A stretch of 64,000 bases of DNA from Dermanyssus gallinae. Taxonomy: Eukaryota > Arthropoda > Arachnida > Mesostigmata > Dermanyssidae. The stretch lies in contig QVRM01006127.1 of assembly GCA_003439945.1 (NCBI GenBank), forward strand, positions 62,001 through 126,000. Reading direction: 5' to 3'. Position 1 is the first letter of the stretch; each line of letters opens with the position of its first letter. Below, piece after piece: positions 24,540 to 35,560 of the stretch. The translations under genes were made by a program, and so were the position numbers. Under the pieces are notes generated by a model. It did not search any database and was not told where the DNA came from. It saw only the letters and a program-made list of their open reading frames with translations.

Positions 24540-24900
24540 GGAGTTTTTATGTGACGGCCCGAGACTAGGCCAGTTAAACACTGTAATCACCGAAAAATTT
24601 AACGACAAGGTAAACGACCTGATGGAAAGTGCTCGGCGTGTCACTTTGAAACAGTGAGGACAATTGTGCAGGTAGGGTTACCTACGCGCGATGTGTTCCC
24701 AAAAGTTCAGCGAACCGCAAAAGGAACTGTGTATGAGGCTAGCACTGCAACATCTGTTCCGGTACCACAAAGACCCCGCTGTTCGACTGTCACAGGCGAA
24801 GAAAGTTGGTGCCATCAATTCGAACCAGAGACCAAGCGGAATAGCATGCAATAGAAACATGCATTGTCACCTCTCCCTAAAAATGTAAATCTGTGGCCTC
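24540..24900 (+). pseudogene. possible mariner-like transposase N-terminal scrap
   Basis: One frame reads GPRLGQLNTVITEKFNDKV followed by ARRVTLKQ and a stop at 24656. The pattern resembles the second helix-turn-helix region of mariner transposases (PRSGRP...T-E-V...DRR-T). Nothing downstream clearly continues it. The assignment is weak. Confidence 0.3.
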
Positions 24901-26370
24901 AGCAGGCAAATTGATGCTAACCGTTTGTTTTGACGTCCGAGATCCGACACTTATCGAATTCGCTATACACTTACTTATTATATGTACCCGATACTTGAGC
25001 ACGGAAAAACACTAACAGTGACTGGACGTGTACTGGACACTCCTCAGCCTACGTAAAAGTAAACGGCCGGACTTGCTCATGGAGGAAGTGATTCAACATC
25101 CACCCTGCAGTTGGGAATGTCTTCCATCAGTTTGGTCCGCTAACAAATATTTCAAAGAGAGGCGTTTTACCTCAAAAGACTAACTGAAGAACACACTGTA
25201 TGGACTCGCTCTTGTTACAGCAGTAGAGATTTTAGGGACAGGTAATCCTTCGGCTCATGAAATAGTGGGATAGCCACAATGTCGTTTTGTACCATTTTAT
25301 TTGAGCACCCTAAATTGTTCATAGTTGAACTCTGTGAACGTGTACAGTGTGCATTTTATGCGCATTTCCCCCGCAGCCGGGCTTAAGTGGACTTAGCAGG
25401 GTTCTTAGGAGTGCTACAGCACAGCCCAGCTAGACGCCGATGAGAAACCTCTGTCGTGTGTACTCTTCTGATCACTTTCCTCTGTGATAGATAGTTTTCA
25501 AAAGCGCATGTGTAGACGATAAACGGGCATTTGTAACTTAATATTTAAATTATAGAAATGAGCGTGTTGTATATTTTGTTATGGCTATATATGTATAATT
25601 TTTAGCGCATACACTTCTTAAAGGAGAATGTTACTAAATGCCAAATAAGTGCAAGCATTTTGTTATTATATTTGCATACGCTCATTGTCCATCCACCAGC
25701 AAAAAACCGCTCATAACCTCATATGATCCGCGCCGTTCAGAGTAATGTATTGCTGACTTCTAAGACTATTGGAGTATCAGGGGTCTAAACATTGGAGCAA
25801 CGGGATAGAGCATTTCCAAAACGCAATGATGCCACCGATATGAAAGAGTCAGTAGTGCACTGCTATTGATTTTATAGTCGAAGCCGTGTTTCAGTGCGAT
25901 GCATTTGGTGGGTGATAGAAGCATTTTATCCTCAGATTGCCACATGAGGTTTTAAGTGAGGGAACGTTTCAAATCATCTGTAGGTTAGACAACAATAGTA
26001 GGCCGAAGAGTGCGGACGTATTTTTACGGAGCTCCGAGAGATCACGCTTGCCTGTGTGAATGCAGGAAGGGAAACCCAGATTGTGACATACCATAGTGAT
26101 CCGTGAACTTCAGTGATAATTTTGGTGTATTGTGTGTAGCCGTACGACTGAAAAGTAGGAGGCCAGGCCGCTGTGAAGTTCAAACAAGTCCTTCTCAGCA
26201 GTGTGAAGCATAACGAAACCACCCGCGCAGCGGTCGGAAGGCTCCTAGCGGTCCGCCGTGCTTTCAAATTTAAATTCTAACGGCTGCTCAGCTAATCGGA
26301 GTTAACGCAGAATAACGCTGCACTATATAAGAAATATCTGGCGTGGCGTACATAAAGGCAGCATAGCATT
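24901..26370. other. no gene recognised; includes probable 5' region of the CR1-like LINE
   Basis: No domain is recognised. The last few hundred bases before 26414 probably belong to the 5' UTR of the LINE that follows, but the 5' end of that element could not be fixed without a second copy. Confidence 0.45.
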
Positions 26371-26413
26371 TTCTTTTGTGACAATAATAATAAACTATTT
26401 AAGATTAACAATA

Positions 26414-28165
26414 ATGTACCGATCAGGATCCGCTGTTTTGCCTGAGGCGCCGCGTCTCCCCTTGGATATGAGTTTCAACTATGACACTCCGGCTGAGCCC
26501 CGCTCAACAAGACGGCGGCCACCATTTTCAATGCCGTCCACCCAGCCAGCCTGCCTTATGTCACCAGCTATCGCATGTATATACTGCGGTGGCTTGTTCA
26601 GGAGCTCAGAACCAAACAGTGATGCATTTGTGTGCATACATTGTAAATTCAGAATTGAAAAAGAAGTGAAGGAAACGAATATAATTGAGCTTGTGGATAA
26701 ACAGGCTGCTTGTAATGATAACTATTGTGTTAACGTCGGAAAAACATTGTGTGTTTTTAAATCCGCCATTGAAGACCTCAAGAAAGCGATTTTAAGAACG
26801 GACAACGATCATGATGAAAAATTCAGAGCTATTTTTACCAAATTAGATTTTATCTCAGCTCACGGTGAATTGAGCGTCGCCGTCCTCTCTCCCTCGCCTC
26901 AAACGGAGAAAAACGCACCAAACATAATGACAACAATGGCCAGTGCAACAGCAACAACAAAAACAGGCGACCAGACCAACGACCTACCGGCTGTTGCACG
27001 AAGGATCACAGAGGCTCCTGAAACTGCAGCAGCAGCAACAATACCATCAAGCGTATCAAACATCGGCTCACTGATTGCTGCAGTGGTGGAGGACAGCGCG
27101 GCAGCAGCGGTAGCTTCAACATCAGACACCAAAACCAACGGGTTGCCGGCTGCAGCTTCTTCCGCGCTGATTGAAAATAGTAAAACAGCAGTTTTATCCA
27201 CAAACAACGGAATCCCAACTGCTATACGCAATGTCACCGCTTGCACACAAACAGACATCTTCGTGCAGGCTGGCATCGATGGCACTGCAGTCGACTCTCA
27301 GCCTACCCGAGAGTCGTCCTTCCACTCACCACCCGTCAAGTCCGTTCTTCTGGCCGGTGACTCCAACATCTCCCGGCTTGCGACGAACGTGCTTGACATG
27401 ATGGGTGGCGACGTGCGCTGTAATATCTCGGGGCAAGGCGGCGCCACGTTAAGCAAGGTTATCGCAAACGTGCGTCGCCATATTGCCATATATAACACAC
27501 AGCCGACGGACCAGCTCGTCATGCTGCACGCCGGGTTGAATGATATCTTGAAGAGCCCAGCCAGTGAGGATATTGTCGAGGTGTGGAGGCGGATGGAGCA
27601 TCAGCTGAATGACCTGGTGAAGTTCTGCGAAGCCAACAACGTCAGGCTGACCGTCTGTTCTATCCCGGTAGTAACAGGCGGTCCAGGCAAAGACCGCCGC
27701 GCGGATTGCGAAGTTGTTAACGGTAAAATGTGGGCTAAATTTAAGGATTCGGCCGTGCTTTATCGTGACTTCTCGTATATCCAGCGCTGTGCCCGGTCTA
27801 TGGACACCGATGGAGTTCATTTCAACCGCCGTGGAGCAAGGCAGGCGGCCAGGCCTATCGCCCGTGAAGCCGCCAGTTTCCTGGGAGTGAAACCTAATAT
27901 TGCGGGAATTAACATTAAGTTCAATGCAACTCGGCGTCAACCAGCTGACCATTTCTCCCGGGCATTTTCCTCCTCTGTTGCCGGCAGTAGTATAAACAAC
28001 TTTAACTACCAAACCGGGATCGCTCCTTTTCAACACCGTCCTCCACCCCTTCCTCCACCGCCGGTTCTCCCAGCCATCTGGCCCCCCCGGCTCCACATAC
28101 CGCCTCCACCTCTGCCACCAGTACCTCCACTTCCCAGCCTCTTCCCAGACTACCTGCTGTTTTAA
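26414..28165 (+). CDS. CR1-like LINE ORF1: zinc-ribbon and SGNH-esterase protein
   Basis: The 583-residue frame starts at ATG 26414-26416. An open extension to a GTG at 26378 has no better start. Near residues 50-75 there is a CxYCGG...CIHC cysteine pair pattern (zinc ribbon-like), followed by a helical Lys/Glu region and a long Ala/Thr-rich linker. Residues about 310-495 form an SGNH-type hydrolase: block I GDSNISRL, the region with SGQGGAT, HAGLNDIL for the Asn block, and DTDGVHFNRRGARQAARPIA for the final Asp-His block. ORF1 esterases of this type are known from CR1-clade LINEs. The C-terminus is proline-rich and overlaps the open frame of ORF2. No stops or frameshifts are seen, so the copy is young. 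Confidence 0.85.
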   Translation: MYRSGSAVLPEAPRLPLDMSFNYDTPAEPRSTRRRPPFSMPSTQPACLMSPAIACIYCGGLFRSSEPNSDAFVCIHCKFRIEKEVKETNIIELVDKQAACNDNYCVNVGKTLCVFKSAIEDLKKAILRTDNDHDEKFRAIFTKLDFISAHGELSVAVLSPSPQTEKNAPNIMTTMASATATTKTGDQTNDLPAVARRITEAPETAAAATIPSSVSNIGSLIAAVVEDSAAAAVASTSDTKTNGLPAAASSALIENSKTAVLSTNNGIPTAIRNVTACTQTDIFVQAGIDGTAVDSQPTRESSFHSPPVKSVLLAGDSNISRLATNVLDMMGGDVRCNISGQGGATLSKVIANVRRHIAIYNTQPTDQLVMLHAGLNDILKSPASEDIVEVWRRMEHQLNDLVKFCEANNVRLTVCSIPVVTGGPGKDRRADCEVVNGKMWAKFKDSAVLYRDFSYIQRCARSMDTDGVHFNRRGARQAARPIAREAASFLGVKPNIAGINIKFNATRRQPADHFSRAFSSSVAGSSINNFNYQTGIAPFQHRPPPLPPPPVLPAIWPPRLHIPPPPLPPVPPLPSLFPDYLLF

Positions 28166-30900
28166 AACAATCTAGATTAAATTACCACCCCAAAGTCTCC
28201 GCCGAACAGTTGGCATCACTTACCCCTGCGGATAAAAACGCGATAAAATGTTTATATTTTAATGCACGTTCGATAGGTAAAGATGATCGTACACAATTGC
28301 TCAGTTCATATACTGCCTTAAATGATATTAATATAGTGTTTATAACCGAGACCTGGTTAGGTGTAGGTGGCAAGCACGTAACCGATAGAGAACTGTCGTG
28401 TGATGATAGGTACTCAGTATTTCGATGTGATCGTGGCTCCCGAGGAGGGGGGGTTTGTATATTAATTCAAAACACGATGAAAGTTTGTGAACTAAGACTA
28501 GAGAGTGGCATCGAAGCTGTCGCGTTAGACGTATATTCCAAACATAGTTCCATCAGGGTTGCCTGTTATTATGCAACAAACGCCGGCACCCTTGCTGAAC
28601 GCAAGAAACGCATGAAAACTGTATGTGATTCATTTGACTTAATTTGTGATACAACCAGTCCAATTTTAATTTCTGGAGATTTCAACCTTCCAAAAATACA
28701 CTGGAAGGATATTACGCTTTTAGATTCGCAAACCATGGAGTCCACCTTTGTTAATGCCTGCATCACCAACGGCTTACACCAACAAATAGACGAGGTCACT
28801 CGCCCTCGACTGTATTGCCATGGTGCTGAGGCTGCGCAGGTCAGTTCCAATGATGAAATAGATAACACATTCGCCACTGTAGGTAATGCTAAGAATCACT
28901 TCGCTACTCAATGTAATGACACTAACATAAATAATAATTTCAGTAAACTATCCAGTCACACCAATAGTAATGGTAATAGATATAGTAATGACAGTCATGC
29001 AACTAGTCACATTAATAGTAATGGTAACCTTAGTAGTGTTAGCCAATTAGCTACTAGTTTTACTAATAGTTGTATTGTCACTGATGAAAGAATCTTAGGT
29101 ATCTCCGACGATGACGACGACAATCTGGGCTCTATTATTGATTTAGTTTTAACCTCAGACCCGTCCATCATTGAAGATATACGAGTATTTCAGTCGCCAA
29201 TTCCATCCGACCACAATGCCATTTCGTTTTCTATTTTATTTGATGCTAATTATCCTACGGTAGACGAGGGAGGTTATAATTTCTGGAAGGGGGACTATGA
29301 AATAATCCGCTGTAGGCTTGCTTGTATAAACTGGAGGAACTTGTTTTTAAATTGCGATACCGTTGACTCGATGTATGATAGCTTTGTATACCAGATACAT
29401 TCACTAATTGAAGAGTTTGTACCTAAACGAAATGGCAAGTCAAAAAATAATGCAAATTTACGTAAATATGTCACCAATCTAGAACGGTTGATTGACCAGG
29501 AGCCAAATGTGCAGTATGAAAAAAAGTTAAGGAAGGCGACTAGAAGACTTCGTATAATGGAAGAAGCCAGTCTTGATTTTAAAAACACAAAGTCGTTTTT
29601 TAGATATGCAAATAAGCGATTAAAAGGAAAAGAAAACATTGCGGCTTTAAATATAGATCAGACGGTCCTCGTAGACGACGCTTCTAAAGCAAATGCATTT
29701 AAGGACTTCTTCTCGTCGGTTTATGTTGCCCAAGGGAGTTCAGTTCCCGAAGGTGTTTCCAACGACGTGGTCTCGAAAGATAGTTGTCCATACTTAGAAA
29801 TATCAGAATATAATATTCTTTCTAAAATCAAACAACTACCCACTAAATGCAGCTTTACTCCTGATTTAATCCCACCCATATTTTATAAAAATGTAGCGTC
29901 TGCGATAACTGAACCCCTTTTCTTGATATTCAGTAGGTCTTATGTGGATGGCATTGTGCCAAAACATTTTCGGCAATCAGTCGTAACCCCTGTACATAAG
30001 AAGGGTCTAAGGTCAAATGTAGATAATTACAGACCTGTAGCTCAATCATCTATTGCATGTATAATCTTTGAAAAACTGCTAGTGGACCACATTTTTAATT
30101 TTTTTCAATCTAAATGCTTGCTGGATGAGAATCAACATGGTTTTACTAAAGGCAAATCCACGGCAACTCAACTCGTCGAAATGACTCAAGATTGGGCTGT
30201 TATGATAAACAATAGGCTGGCCTTTGATTGTATATATTTTGATTTCTCGAAGGCATTTGATAGAGTAAACCGTGTAAAACTTGTACAAAAGCTTAGGTAC
30301 TTGGATGTAGATACTCGCTCTATATCATGGATTGCTAGTTATCTTACCCGTAGAGAGTTCTGCGTTCGCGTAAACAATAGCTTTAGTGAGTCGGGCACGT
30401 GCCCCTCAGGTGTTCCTCAGGGATCAAGCCTCGGGCCACTTTTATTTTGCACATTTGTTTTAGATCTTAGAAACGTTATTCCTGAGTCGATAACTTATAA
30501 GCTTTATGCTGATGATTTGAAACTATACGGACCTTCCAACACCGCTAGCGAAAGGCAAGTACTACAGAGTACGATTGAAGCGGTTTCTAAGTGGTGTGTG
30601 GATAATGAAATGCTTATATCAGTGCCGAAATGTGCTGTATTGTGTTTAAAAGAAGCCCATAACTACACGCTACATGGGGAGGCTATCCCTATTTTAAATT
30701 GTATTAGGGACCTAGGGGTTGCGGTGACACCGCAACTGGATTTTAGCACCCATATTACACAAGTCATCCGATCAGCTAATCTTATATCTAATACCATATT
30801 TCGTTGTTTCATAATTAATGTTTACAATTTTTACATGAGGCTTTATAATAGTTTGGTTGTACCTAAGTTTCTCTATTGCTGTGAGGTTTGGCTTAGATAA
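28006..30900 (+). CDS. CR1-like LINE ORF2: endonuclease and reverse transcriptase
   Basis: The frame is open from 28006 (after stops at 27988 and 28003) to a TAA at 30898. It contains no ATG ahead of the endonuclease, and its first 160 bases overlap ORF1 in another frame. APE endonuclease blocks are CLYFNARSI, ITETWLGVGG, RGGGVCILI, SGDFNLPKIHW and SDHNAISF. An Asn/Ser/Thr-rich insert of about 100 residues (about 28815-29128) splits the domain before IIDLVLTSDPS. Reverse transcriptase blocks are VVTPVHKKG...NYRPV, QHGFTKGKSTATQL, YFDFSKAFDRV, GVPQGSSLGPLLF and KLYADDLKLYG. The order and the FLYCCEVW C-terminal region fit the CR1/L2 group. The stop at 30898 is premature: the terminal region continues in the next frame to 31189. 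Confidence 0.9.
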   Translation, partial: LPNRDRSFSTPSSTPSSTAGSPSHLAPPAPHTASTSATSTSTSQPLPRLPAVLKQSRLNYHPKVSAEQLASLTPADKNAIKCLYFNARSIGKDDRTQLLSSYTALNDINIVFITETWLGVGGKHVTDRELSCDDRYSVFRCDRGSRGGGVCILIQNTMKVCELRLESGIEAVALDVYSKHSSIRVACYYATNAGTLAERKKRMKTVCDSFDLICDTTSPILISGDFNLPKIHWKDITLLDSQTMESTFVNACITNGLHQQIDEVTRPRLYCHGAEAAQVSSNDEIDNTFATVGNAKNHFATQCNDTNINNNFSKLSSHTNSNGNRYSNDSHATSHINSNGNLSSVSQLATSFTNSCIVTDERILGISDDDDDNLGSIIDLVLTSDPSIIEDIRVFQSPIPSDHNAISFSILFDANYPTVDEGGYNFWKGDYEIIRCRLACINWRNLFLNCDTVDSMYDSFVYQIHSLIEEFVPKRNGKSKNNANLRKYVTNLERLIDQEPNVQYEKKLRKATRRLRIMEEASLDFKNTKSFFRYANKRLKGKENIAALNIDQTVLVDDASKANAFKDFFSSVYVAQGSSVPEGVSNDVVSKDSCPYLEISEYNILSKIKQLPTKCSFTPDLIPPIFYKNVASAITEPLFLIFSRSYVDGIVPKHFRQSVVTPVHKKGLRSNVDNYRPVAQSSIACIIFEKLLVDHIFNFFQSKCLLDENQHGFTKGKSTATQLVEMTQDWAVMINNRLAFDCIYFDFSKAFDRVNRVKLVQKLRYLDVDTRSISWIASYLTRREFCVRVNNSFSESGTCPSGVPQGSSLGPLLFCTFVLDLRNVIPESITYKLYADDLKLYGPSNTASERQVLQSTIEAVSKWCVDNEMLISVPKCAVLCLKEAHNYTLHGEAIPILNCIRDLGVAVTPQLDFSTHITQVIRSANLISNTIFRCFIINVYNFYMRLYNSLVVPKFLYCCEVWLR

Positions 30901-31189
30901 ACACATTGAAGCAATGGAAAGTGTACAGAGGAGATTCCTTCGTCGTGTCTCGTTAAGGTGTAACGTTGCCCGAAATTCTATTGTGATAAGCCCTATTCGG
31001 GAACTTCAGTCCAGAGCGGATTATCGCATGTTCAATCGTATTATAAACTCATCAAATAAGTCAAATTATTTTAGCATTCGGTTGAACAATCTTAGAAGCG
31101 GTAACACCATCTCGTCGAAACAAATTGCCAAGACAGATCGTGTAAATAACATGTTTTCGTGGCGGATGGCGAGGACAATGAGAACTTAA
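30890..31189 (+). pseudogene. CR1-like LINE ORF2 C-terminal tail, out of frame
   Basis: After the FLYCCEVW block, a different frame carries KHIEAMESVQRRFLRRVSLR and then an Arg/Asn-rich tail to a TAA at 31187-31189. The VQRRFLRR block normally follows the FLYC-EVW block directly in CR1/L2 polymerases. A single-base slip near 30889-30900 has therefore separated the tail from ORF2. The 3' UTR follows with no poly-A tail recognised, and the exact 3' end is unclear. Confidence 0.75.
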
Positions 31190-32940
31190 AGCACTAACAG
31201 TGCAAATGTCGCCACACAAGTAAACTGACTATTGTATGTATCTAGGTAACGGTTTCTAAAATGTAAATATTGTCTGTATTATTATTTTTGCAACATTCGA
31301 ATGAGCGCATTGGCATTATGAATATAACATCAGTTAATGTTATCCTGTCGGATTTGCAGTAAGAGCTATTAACGACTTAGATTGTATTGTTGTTTTTATT
31401 TTTAGTTGTGGAATATCAAAGCAACTAAACGATAAAAAAATACTATAGAGTATGTATATAAATGAGTTCTGATAGATATATTTATATGTGGTGCTTCAAT
31501 AACTACAAATGCATGCATGCAATCGTATCAGAGTGATAGATAACCAGAGTGCCTCCCTACAATATCATCAGTCAAACTACGCACTGCTATCATTATATGT
31601 GTACAATATGCAAATATACCAATTAGACCTACCAAAACGAGACTGCAGAGAACCTTAATCAATTAAACCACACTCTGAAAGCAACGCAATCGCCATTCTA
31701 TGAAATAGCCTAGACATAAAAAGCAGCCGTGCTGCTAGATGAATATAAGTATTTTCTAGAAGATCTGCGTCAAATATGCGAGTTTAGCCCGTTAAAGCAG
31801 ACTTAATGACGAGAAAAGCCTCAACAGATACTTTGTATATCACGTTCGGGCCGGCCTTCCCAAATTATCATCTGCATTGCACTGCCTAAGTGTCATATGC
31901 GATCGTTAACTTAAAAATATATATGCATATGGTATCAGCTGTGTGACCAAAATTTACATAAGTATGTCACAGGCGACAACAATGTCGCTTTGACATTGCA
32001 ATTGGCACTTAAATAGGTTTTGTCCTAAATGACGGGACACAATTGTTTTCATTAAGATTTTTTATTAAGACACCTTGGTGATCGGCCAGATTACCCCGGT
32101 CTACCTGCACGTACCACGTCAGGAGAATTCATTTTGGTCGGCACTCAACTTCGCCAATTCAGAGAGACGTACCAGCTGAATGTGACGTCTCTATCGGCGC
32201 GCGAAGTGCTTGTGATGGCTTTTCGTTCCGATTGTGTACAGCCTGTTTTGGCATCACAGTGAGTCTAGCTTGTTTTTTCCCTGTTAAATAGCGTCACCTC
32301 TTCTCGGAAATAAAACTCTACTAAGATGGTTTGCTCTAAGATTTAGACTTGTGACTTAAAATTCGACAATAGATTAACTTTCCCTTAAACGACTTAATTG
32401 TACGTAGTAAACCACGACGGGCCGCATAGAAAATCTGCTTCTGCAAAAAATTGTGAATTAGAATGGCAAGCTACCTAATATTATTTGTCACGAGTCAAAG
32501 AAAAGACACACCGCATATTTGTTCTGTAAGAAATTCCGACACAATAAAGTGGATATGCACGCGTAGTAACCACAAAAACAAATGAAACCTTAATGCGGTT
32601 ATAACCGTCATTAAATAATTATTTAATAACAGTTTCTCCTTTCTGGGAATTAACGCATTTCAAACCAAAGAATATATATATATATATATATAATTGGCAG
32701 CTTAATGTATGCTTATATATATTGCGGAAGCGATGGGTATGCTTTGCACAGGTGATCTGTTTTAATTATAGGGTACATGTACTAGTTCCTGATATCGTAC
32801 TTGGTGGCTCTTAGAGAAAGTATGATTCTATTCTAACCTGCGTTGTTCCCTATATATATATATTTCCCTGCCGTTTCTTCATCTCGTGTTGGACTGGTCG
32901 CGCTGTATGAATTCTGTGTGCTTGTGACTGGCCGCGCCGG
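31190..32940. other. LINE 3' UTR, then SETD3 3' flank
   Basis: The first few hundred bases are the 3' UTR of the plus-strand LINE. The part nearer 32940 should be the 3' UTR of SETD3 on the minus strand. TTTATT at 32061-32066 gives AATAAA on the minus strand, a possible poly(A) signal about 880 bases after the stop. A (TA)n run lies at 32672-32692. No coding region was recognised. Confidence 0.45.
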
Positions 32941-33063
32941 TTACATGGTGAATATTAGTTTCTTACATGCTAACTCGAGCATGCGTTTCTCCGAGAGACG
33001 ATATCGCAGTGCCAGCTTTGTCTCGTCGCTGACGTTTGGATCGTCTAGTAACCCAGCAATCTC
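32941..33063 (-). CDS. SETD3: SETD3, last recognised coding exon
   Basis: The acceptor on the minus strand is TTTCTAACCTTTGCAG, then GAGATTGC in phase 0 relative to the preceding exon. It encodes EIAGLLDDPNVSDETKLALR followed by YRLSEKRMLELACKK and a TAA at 32943-32941. This corresponds to the human segment ending in IKLRLGEKEILEKAV, the last helices of the Rubisco-LSMT-type substrate-binding domain. The protein would end soon after, without the long acidic tail of vertebrate SETD3. A GTAAGA inside GCATGTAAGA could instead be a donor leading to a further exon, so the terminal status is likely but not certain. Confidence 0.85.
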   Translation of the reverse strand, partial: EIAGLLDDPNVSDETKLALRYRLSEKRMLELACKKLIFTM

Positions 33064-33681
33064 CTGCAAAGGTTAGAAAACAACAAACACCACAGAAAGT
33101 TGGCTCCTTGTGTTTTGATACATTTTTTGGGGCCTATTTAGTCCTATTTAGTAATCATATTTAGTAGATCAATCGCGGTAACAAATCATGATAATATTAA
33201 TTATTGTTTTTATTATTATTGCGTACACCTAAGTAAGGGTGGTGATGTTCAATAATATTAATATTAATGCGGCAAGAGTCAAGCTGAAAACCAACCATAA
33301 TTATTTTTACTCTCAATATTTTTACTCTCAAGCGTCTCTTGCCGAATATACGACGTGGGGATTGATATTCATGCACGGCAAATCGTGTCATTATCAATCG
33401 TCAATCACTACATGGCGGTTGGCGCGACCAATGTTTATCCAATTGTGTTTACTCATTACGCCTGCTTCGAGAAACTCTGGCTCCAATGACATCATTTTGT
33501 CCTTTCGTGAGCGAATGAGGTACTAGTAAGCAGAAATATAAGGCGACCTACAACACATTTTAGGCTCTTTATAAGAAAAAGAGTGTTCGCGAGCAGGCAA
33601 ATCAGCTGGTTCCTACATAAGATGTGCAGACCAATAAAGCGCTTTAGGAACGCTGGTTTTACCGTCTCTCTCTTTCTCTCT

Positions 33682-33710
33682 TTATATATATATATATATA
33701 TATATATACA
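33682..33710. repeat. (TA)n microsatellite in a SETD3 intron
   Basis: A TA run follows a CT-rich tract, just 3' (on the minus strand) of the exon at 33737-34061. Confidence 0.9.
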
Positions 33711-33736
33711 TAGTCTCGAGTTTGTTAGCTTCGTAC

Positions 33737-34061
33737 CTCATCGGACTTCGGCATCGTTCTCAGGAGAATTTGACATCGAGTCTGCAGGTAGCTGATGGCT
33801 CTCTTCGTACGTACGCCCTCGGCTTCGGATGACGCATCGCGGTCAACGCTGTCGTCGCCGCCATCATTACAAGCCACGTCATTTTTCTCTTCATCCTTCT
33901 TAGCAGCGTCGGCCGTCTGGCTCTCGGTGTCATCGGCCTTAACATCATCGGATACTTTCGTATCTGGCTTCCACTGAAGAACGTGGACTAGATGCAGTAG
34001 CAGCTTCGGCACGAGCACCCCGTTGCCTTCAGGATTCTTTTTCAGGTCAAACACACTCGAT
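33737..34061 (-). CDS. SETD3: SETD3 exon with acidic insertion, substrate-binding domain
   Basis: The acceptor is CCGCTTACTTCCGCAG at 34077-34062. The first base completes a Thr codon begun in the exon at 36924-37093, giving IPTSSVFDLKK as in human IPTSSVFALH. The exon encodes PKLLLHLVHVLQW, then about 55 residues rich in Asp, Glu, Lys and Ser, then AISYLQTRCQILLRTMP (human FLEDRASLLLKTY), ending at GATGAG before GTACGA. The first and last parts align to the Rubisco-LSMT substrate-binding domain. The acidic middle replaces a structured segment of the human protein. Boundaries are supported by frame continuity on both sides. Confidence 0.9.
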
Positions 34062-34199
34062 CTGCGGAAGTAAGCGGACGAAGCAAATTCCTTAACCGGG
34101 TAGCTAGCTCCGATCCGTCATGCCTGGGTCTAAACGTATTGGCCAAGTTGACAAGAATGACTTAATCTATGATTGTTGCTCTATACGAGTTTATGAATA

Positions 34200-35560
34200 G
34201 ACTCCGCTCGGTTGAAACGGAAAGTCTAATAAAGCATCTGCAGGAATTCTGACAGGCGTATATACTATCCCTACAAAGTTTCCAAAAACATTTCACTATG
34301 GGACCGCAGGCAGTAGAGGAATTAAATCAATTGCAGAAGTAATAAGAGCGGCCCTTAAAGGCGACTTATTTAATACGGAAAGAGCACTTGAAAGGTCGCT
34401 AGCACTCACAGTGCGTGTTGGGCAGCGCTGCTTAATACTAGTATGAAGATAGGACAAAGGCAAGGAACAGAGGTAACATGGTATTAATAGCTAAAAGAAA
34501 ACGAAATAAAACGAAGCCACCGTCCTGGAGAGGAACAACGTTGAAAAGTTGCATATGCGAAACGTTCACTGGGATACTGGCAAAGTGACTCGAGGGCTTT
34601 TTCTGATGAATGGGGGACTGCACCAGTAGGGCGGCAAGACCTTAGGAAGAGAAAATCAGCACATACACGAACCGTGCAGTTCTTGGAGGAGATAAGGGAA
34701 TGATTGTCAAAACCGTGAAGATCAGTTTATGCAATGTTTATGTACCTAAAGACAGCATTGATATGGCACTGAGAAACGAGATTATCGATCAGTTTGCGGT
34801 AGAGGGAACTACTAGTGTTTTTTCAAGAAACTACTATTTTTTGGAACGAAAAAACATAGCAAATGAAAAATTGGGTCGGAATATCTGACACAAACACGTA
34901 GACGACAGGGGTCTTAAACATACGAGCCTAGCCTCCAGATGTGTTTAATATTACTGGAGGACTTGTCAGAGCGAATTAGGAACGAGTGGAATCAAGAATT
35001 GGCAAATTTTTTATTCCACGCATACAACATCGTTGTTCATGATAAGATATTTCACTAGTTTACTTGACTCAACAAGCGAAAAAACCTTTAGAAGAATCAT
35101 CGAATATCGAGCAAGGCTATTGATGTGAGCTGCGCAGACAATCAAAAACTGTCAAATGGTGTCTATGCAAGCACAGGACCAATTTAAGAACGAACGTAGG
35201 ACGAATCATAGATAGAGTTAAGTTCTTCTTTCTAAAGGGGGCCCTGGAGCTGTCGAATTTGTGTAAATTGTTTACATAAATAGGACCCACTACAACTGGT
35301 ATACGGACACAGTAACTTGACTAAAACGTAGTTAAGCATGGACTCCCACTACAAACTCTTTAAAAAACCTTTAACGCTCGTATGTAAAAAAACCATAGAG
35401 AATACACTTAGGATTGGAGTTGTTTCAGACGACGACGGCCCACTTCGGCATAGCGCATACTCACAAACGTTGTGGATTATCATACGTCTATCCAAAACAA
35501 GGATTGTGAACAGAACCTAAGGAGGTGAACCCCTTGAGAACTCCGGACAGATGCGGCAAT
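34200..35560 (+). pseudogene. decayed LINE fragments in a SETD3 intron
   Basis: Around 34700-34780 one frame reads LCNVYVPKDS, an endonuclease-type (N-Y-P) block. Around 35205-35270 another reads IIDRVKFFFLKGALEL, matching the post-RT block seen at 24.05 kb (DRVRFFFLKRV) and on the minus strand at 39.1 kb (DKVRFFFIRRAL). The reverse transcriptase between them is missing or unrecognisable. It lies in the intron between the SETD3 exons at 34061 and 36924, on the opposite strand to the gene. Confidence 0.5.

Noticed and set aside
28142..28175. TTTTAAAAC at the ORF1 stop as a retroviral-type slippery heptamer
   Set aside because: It is not in the right phase and is not a canonical X-XXY-YYZ heptamer; kept only as a possible reinitiation site.
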